Assembly: GCA_022821905.1 (NCBI GenBank)
Contig: JAJECS010000003.1
Span: 62,001 to 126,000 of the forward strand
Length of the DNA: 64,000 nt
Direction of reading: 5' to 3'
Source of the DNA: Chloroflexota bacterium
GTDB taxonomy: Bacteria > Chloroflexota > UBA11872
The notes beneath the pieces were generated by a model. It saw only the letters and a program-made list of their open reading frames with translations, had not been told where the DNA came from and ran no database searches. Positions 61,646 to 64,000 of the stretch are shown here, one piece after another (positions within the stretch are counted from its first letter, which is position 1; each line of letters starts with the position of its first letter). The translations under genes and the position numbers were made by a program.

Positions 61646-62797
61646 ATGACGGATCGAATGCGTTGGCTGAGTCTGGCGGGCGCCCTCGCCGCCATTGCGG
61701 CGATCATCGCCGTAATCCTCGTCGTGGTGCAGCCGCCGCAGACAGTCAGCGTGTCGCCCGCGCCGGACGAACCGACCACGCCCGACGCCGCGCCGACCAC
61801 TCCGCAGGTCGCGGCCCCCGCGCCGGTGACGGCGCCGCCCACGCCCCAGGCCGCGGCAACGCCCGAGCCGACCGGGCCGCTGGCGCCCGAGTTCGTGCGC
61901 GTCACCCAGTGGCTCAACGGCCCGGCATTGAGCCTGGCCGACCTGCGCGGCCGGGTGGTGCTGATCGATGTGTGGACCTTCGGCTGCTACAACTGCCGCA
62001 ACACCCTGCCCTACCTCCGCGACTGGCACGCCAAGTACGCTTCCGAGGGTCTGCAGATCGTTGGCGTGCACACGCCCGAGTTTGAATTCGAGCAGGTCGA
62101 GGCCAACGTTCGCGAGGCCATGGTCCGGCTGAACGTGACCTGGCCGGTGGCGATGGACAACGACTGGGGCACCTGGCGCGCCTACAACAACCGCTATTGG
62201 CCGCGCAAGTACCTGGTGGACCAGCAGGGCCGGATCCGGTACGACGTGATCGGTGAAGGGTCGTACGCGGAGATGGAGCACCGCATCCGCGAGCTCCTCA
62301 CCGCGGGCGGGGCCTCGCTCGACCACATCCCGCTGGGCGGCGTGGACGAGGGCGCCGCGCCGGCGCAGACGGCGCTGTTTACCGGTGACTCGTGGGACGA
62401 GGGTCGGTTCCTGGCCGTCGAGGGCAGGGGTGAAGCGACGCGTCTCGGGCTGCGCGGCGGCTGGACGGTGCAGTCCGACCGCGTGCAGCCGGACCCGGAC
62501 GGAGGTTCGACCGCTTGGGACGCGACGGTCGTCGTCACGTCGGGCATGGCGAACCTGTCCGCGGCGGCGACCTCGGAAACGCCGGCGCTCCTGAAGGTGA
62601 CCCTGGACGGAGTGCCCATTCCGGAACCGCTGCGCGGCGCTCACGTCTTTGCCGCGGAGGACGGCGCGACCTATGTGTCGATCGGCGAGTTCGGCACCTA
62701 CGGGCTGCTGCGCAACGGCGACGTCGCACCGCGTGAGCTGCGACTGCACACCGCCGACGCCGGCCTGACGCTTTACACCTTTGTCTTCGGGGCATAG
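61646..62797 (+). CDS. Membrane-anchored thioredoxin-like (TlpA/DipZ-type) protein
   Basis: N-terminal TM, PT-rich linker, VVLIDVWTFGCYNCRNTLPYLRDWHAKYASEGLQIVGVHTPEFEFE. Confidence 0.87.
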   Translation: MTDRMRWLSLAGALAAIAAIIAVILVVVQPPQTVSVSPAPDEPTTPDAAPTTPQVAAPAPVTAPPTPQAAATPEPTGPLAPEFVRVTQWLNGPALSLADLRGRVVLIDVWTFGCYNCRNTLPYLRDWHAKYASEGLQIVGVHTPEFEFEQVEANVREAMVRLNVTWPVAMDNDWGTWRAYNNRYWPRKYLVDQQGRIRYDVIGEGSYAEMEHRIRELLTAGGASLDHIPLGGVDEGAAPAQTALFTGDSWDEGRFLAVEGRGEATRLGLRGGWTVQSDRVQPDPDGGSTAWDATVVVTSGMANLSAAATSETPALLKVTLDGVPIPEPLRGAHVFAAEDGATYVSIGEFGTYGLLRNGDVAPRELRLHTADAGLTLYTFVFGA

Positions 62798-62808
62798 CTC
62801 CTCCCGCC

Positions 62809-63525
62809 GTGGACCAATCGGTCAACCTGGCGGTGGCATTCGGGGCGGGAGTGGCTTCGTTCATCGCGCCGTGCACGCTCGCGCTGGTGCCGGCCTACGT
62901 GCTCTATCTGGGCGGCCTCACCTTGAGCGACGGCGACGCGGCGGGCGCGCGCGCGACCCGCGGCGCGACGTTACGAAGCGTCCTGGCCTTCACCCTTGGC
63001 TTCACTTCGGTTTTCGTGATTCTCGGGGCTTCGCTCGGAGCGCTCTCGCAGACGCTCGCCGACCATTCGGTGTGGCTGAACCGGGTGGGCGGCACGCTGA
63101 TCATCCTGCTGGGGCTGATGGCCCTGGGGCTGCTGCGGGTTCCGCTGGCGCAGCGCGGCTTCGCGTTTCGCCCGCACGTATCCGGCCAGCTGCATGTGGT
63201 GGGCGCGTTCTTGATCGGCGGCACGTTCGCGGTCAGCTGGGTTCCCTGCGTGGGACCGATCCTCGGGGCGATCCTGGTGCTGGCGGCCACCACGGCATCC
63301 GTGGGCGAAGGCGCGCTGCTGCTGCTGGCCTACTCGCTGGGGATGATGCTGCCGTTCGCCGCCGCCGGCGCATTTTCCGGGTGGACGCGGGCGCTGCTGC
63401 AGCGCCACGGCCACGCGCTCAACTACGCCACCCACGCCGGGGGCATTCTGCTTATCGCGCTGGGAATCGTGGTTTTCACCAATCTCATGCCCGTTATCGC
63501 CAGATATATTCCAATTGGCGTATGA
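62809..63525 (+). CDS. ccdA: CcdA-like cytochrome c biogenesis / thiol-disulfide transmembrane protein
   Basis: VASFIAPCTLALVPAYVLYLGG; GGTFAVSWVPCVGPILGAILVLA; 6 TM pattern. Confidence 0.9.
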   Translation: MDQSVNLAVAFGAGVASFIAPCTLALVPAYVLYLGGLTLSDGDAAGARATRGATLRSVLAFTLGFTSVFVILGASLGALSQTLADHSVWLNRVGGTLIILLGLMALGLLRVPLAQRGFAFRPHVSGQLHVVGAFLIGGTFAVSWVPCVGPILGAILVLAATTASVGEGALLLLAYSLGMMLPFAAAGAFSGWTRALLQRHGHALNYATHAGGILLIALGIVVFTNLMPVIARYIPIGV

Positions 63526-63628
63526 CGAGCACGGCGAACGGAATAGAATGGAGCAGGGTCACGGGTTGCGCCGAGGCGCGACGGGCGCCACTGGCGCAGG
63601 GCCTGGACCCTAGGACGGAGCGAGGAAC

Positions 63629-64000
63629 ATGAACGACACGCCAGACAGCCAGGCGGCGGCGCGGCTTGCGGCCGCCGTGGGGCAGATTCTTCCCGTCGAT
63701 GGTGAGCGCTCGCTGACGGGAATTGCCGCCAAGCATGACCTCGACATCGCGCCCGCAGACGACGTGGAGACACTCGCCGGCCAATTGATCGTCGCGGCCG
63801 GGGAAGCTGACCGGCTCGATGACGTCGTGCAGGCCCTGGTCACCGAGAGCGTCTTATACCGGCGGGACGCGCGCGAGCCGGTCGACTCCGTCGAATACGG
63901 CGAGCTGTCCGCGGCGGCGCAGGCGCTTGGGGTTACCGTGCCGCCGTTGGCGGAGATCGACGGCGCAACCGCGGACGACGACGGCGCCGAGCGGCGCACC
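63629..64000 (+). CDS. Uncharacterised protein, truncated by window end
   Basis: ATG at 63629, open to the window end (MNDTPDSQAAARLAAAVGQILPVDGERSLTGIAAKHDL...); not in ORF track because no stop is reached. Confidence 0.6.
   Translation, partial: MNDTPDSQAAARLAAAVGQILPVDGERSLTGIAAKHDLDIAPADDVETLAGQLIVAAGEADRLDDVVQALVTESVLYRRDAREPVDSVEYGELSAAAQALGVTVPPLAEIDGATADDDGAERRT

Overview
This 64 kb high-GC bacterial window looks chromosomal. The lineage is probably Chloroflexota, inferred from the solute-binding protein with a long Lys/Glu/Val-rich linker and the Pro/Thr-rich lipoproteins; no rRNA or tRNA is present to confirm it. From left to right it contains: a purine operon (purF 3' end, purM, purN, purH); glgA; a compositionally distinct lower-GC island at ~5.5-9.7 kb (a carboxynorspermidine-decarboxylase-like enzyme overlapping a DUF3326-like protein, then an orphan two-TM protein); a tsaE-tsaB-rimI-tsaD operon; a GT4 / MraY-like / kinase-fold / MurF-like envelope cluster; pterin enzymes including folP; a large catabolic region (~19.5-38.1 kb) with two GH4-like enzymes, a complete peptide/opine-type ABC importer, SDRs, cupins, amidohydrolases and an aspartoacylase/M20 operon; proB-proA; an EF-G-like GTPase; an M42 peptidase; a PIN toxin-antitoxin pair; lipoproteins; and a defence/mobile-looking segment at ~50.9-57.2 kb. 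That segment holds a single-chain restriction-modification-like protein translationally coupled to a membrane pentapeptide-repeat protein, and a HicB-HicA module bracketed by ~150 bp direct composite repeats. It is followed by an Lhr-type helicase and a thioredoxin/CcdA pair. The best candidates for something undescribed are (a) the NspC-like/DUF3326/2-TM island, (b) the R-M-like/pentapeptide pair and (c) the REP-like repeats that are translated in-frame inside genes and that flank hicBA. All family calls come from reading motifs; no database search was run.
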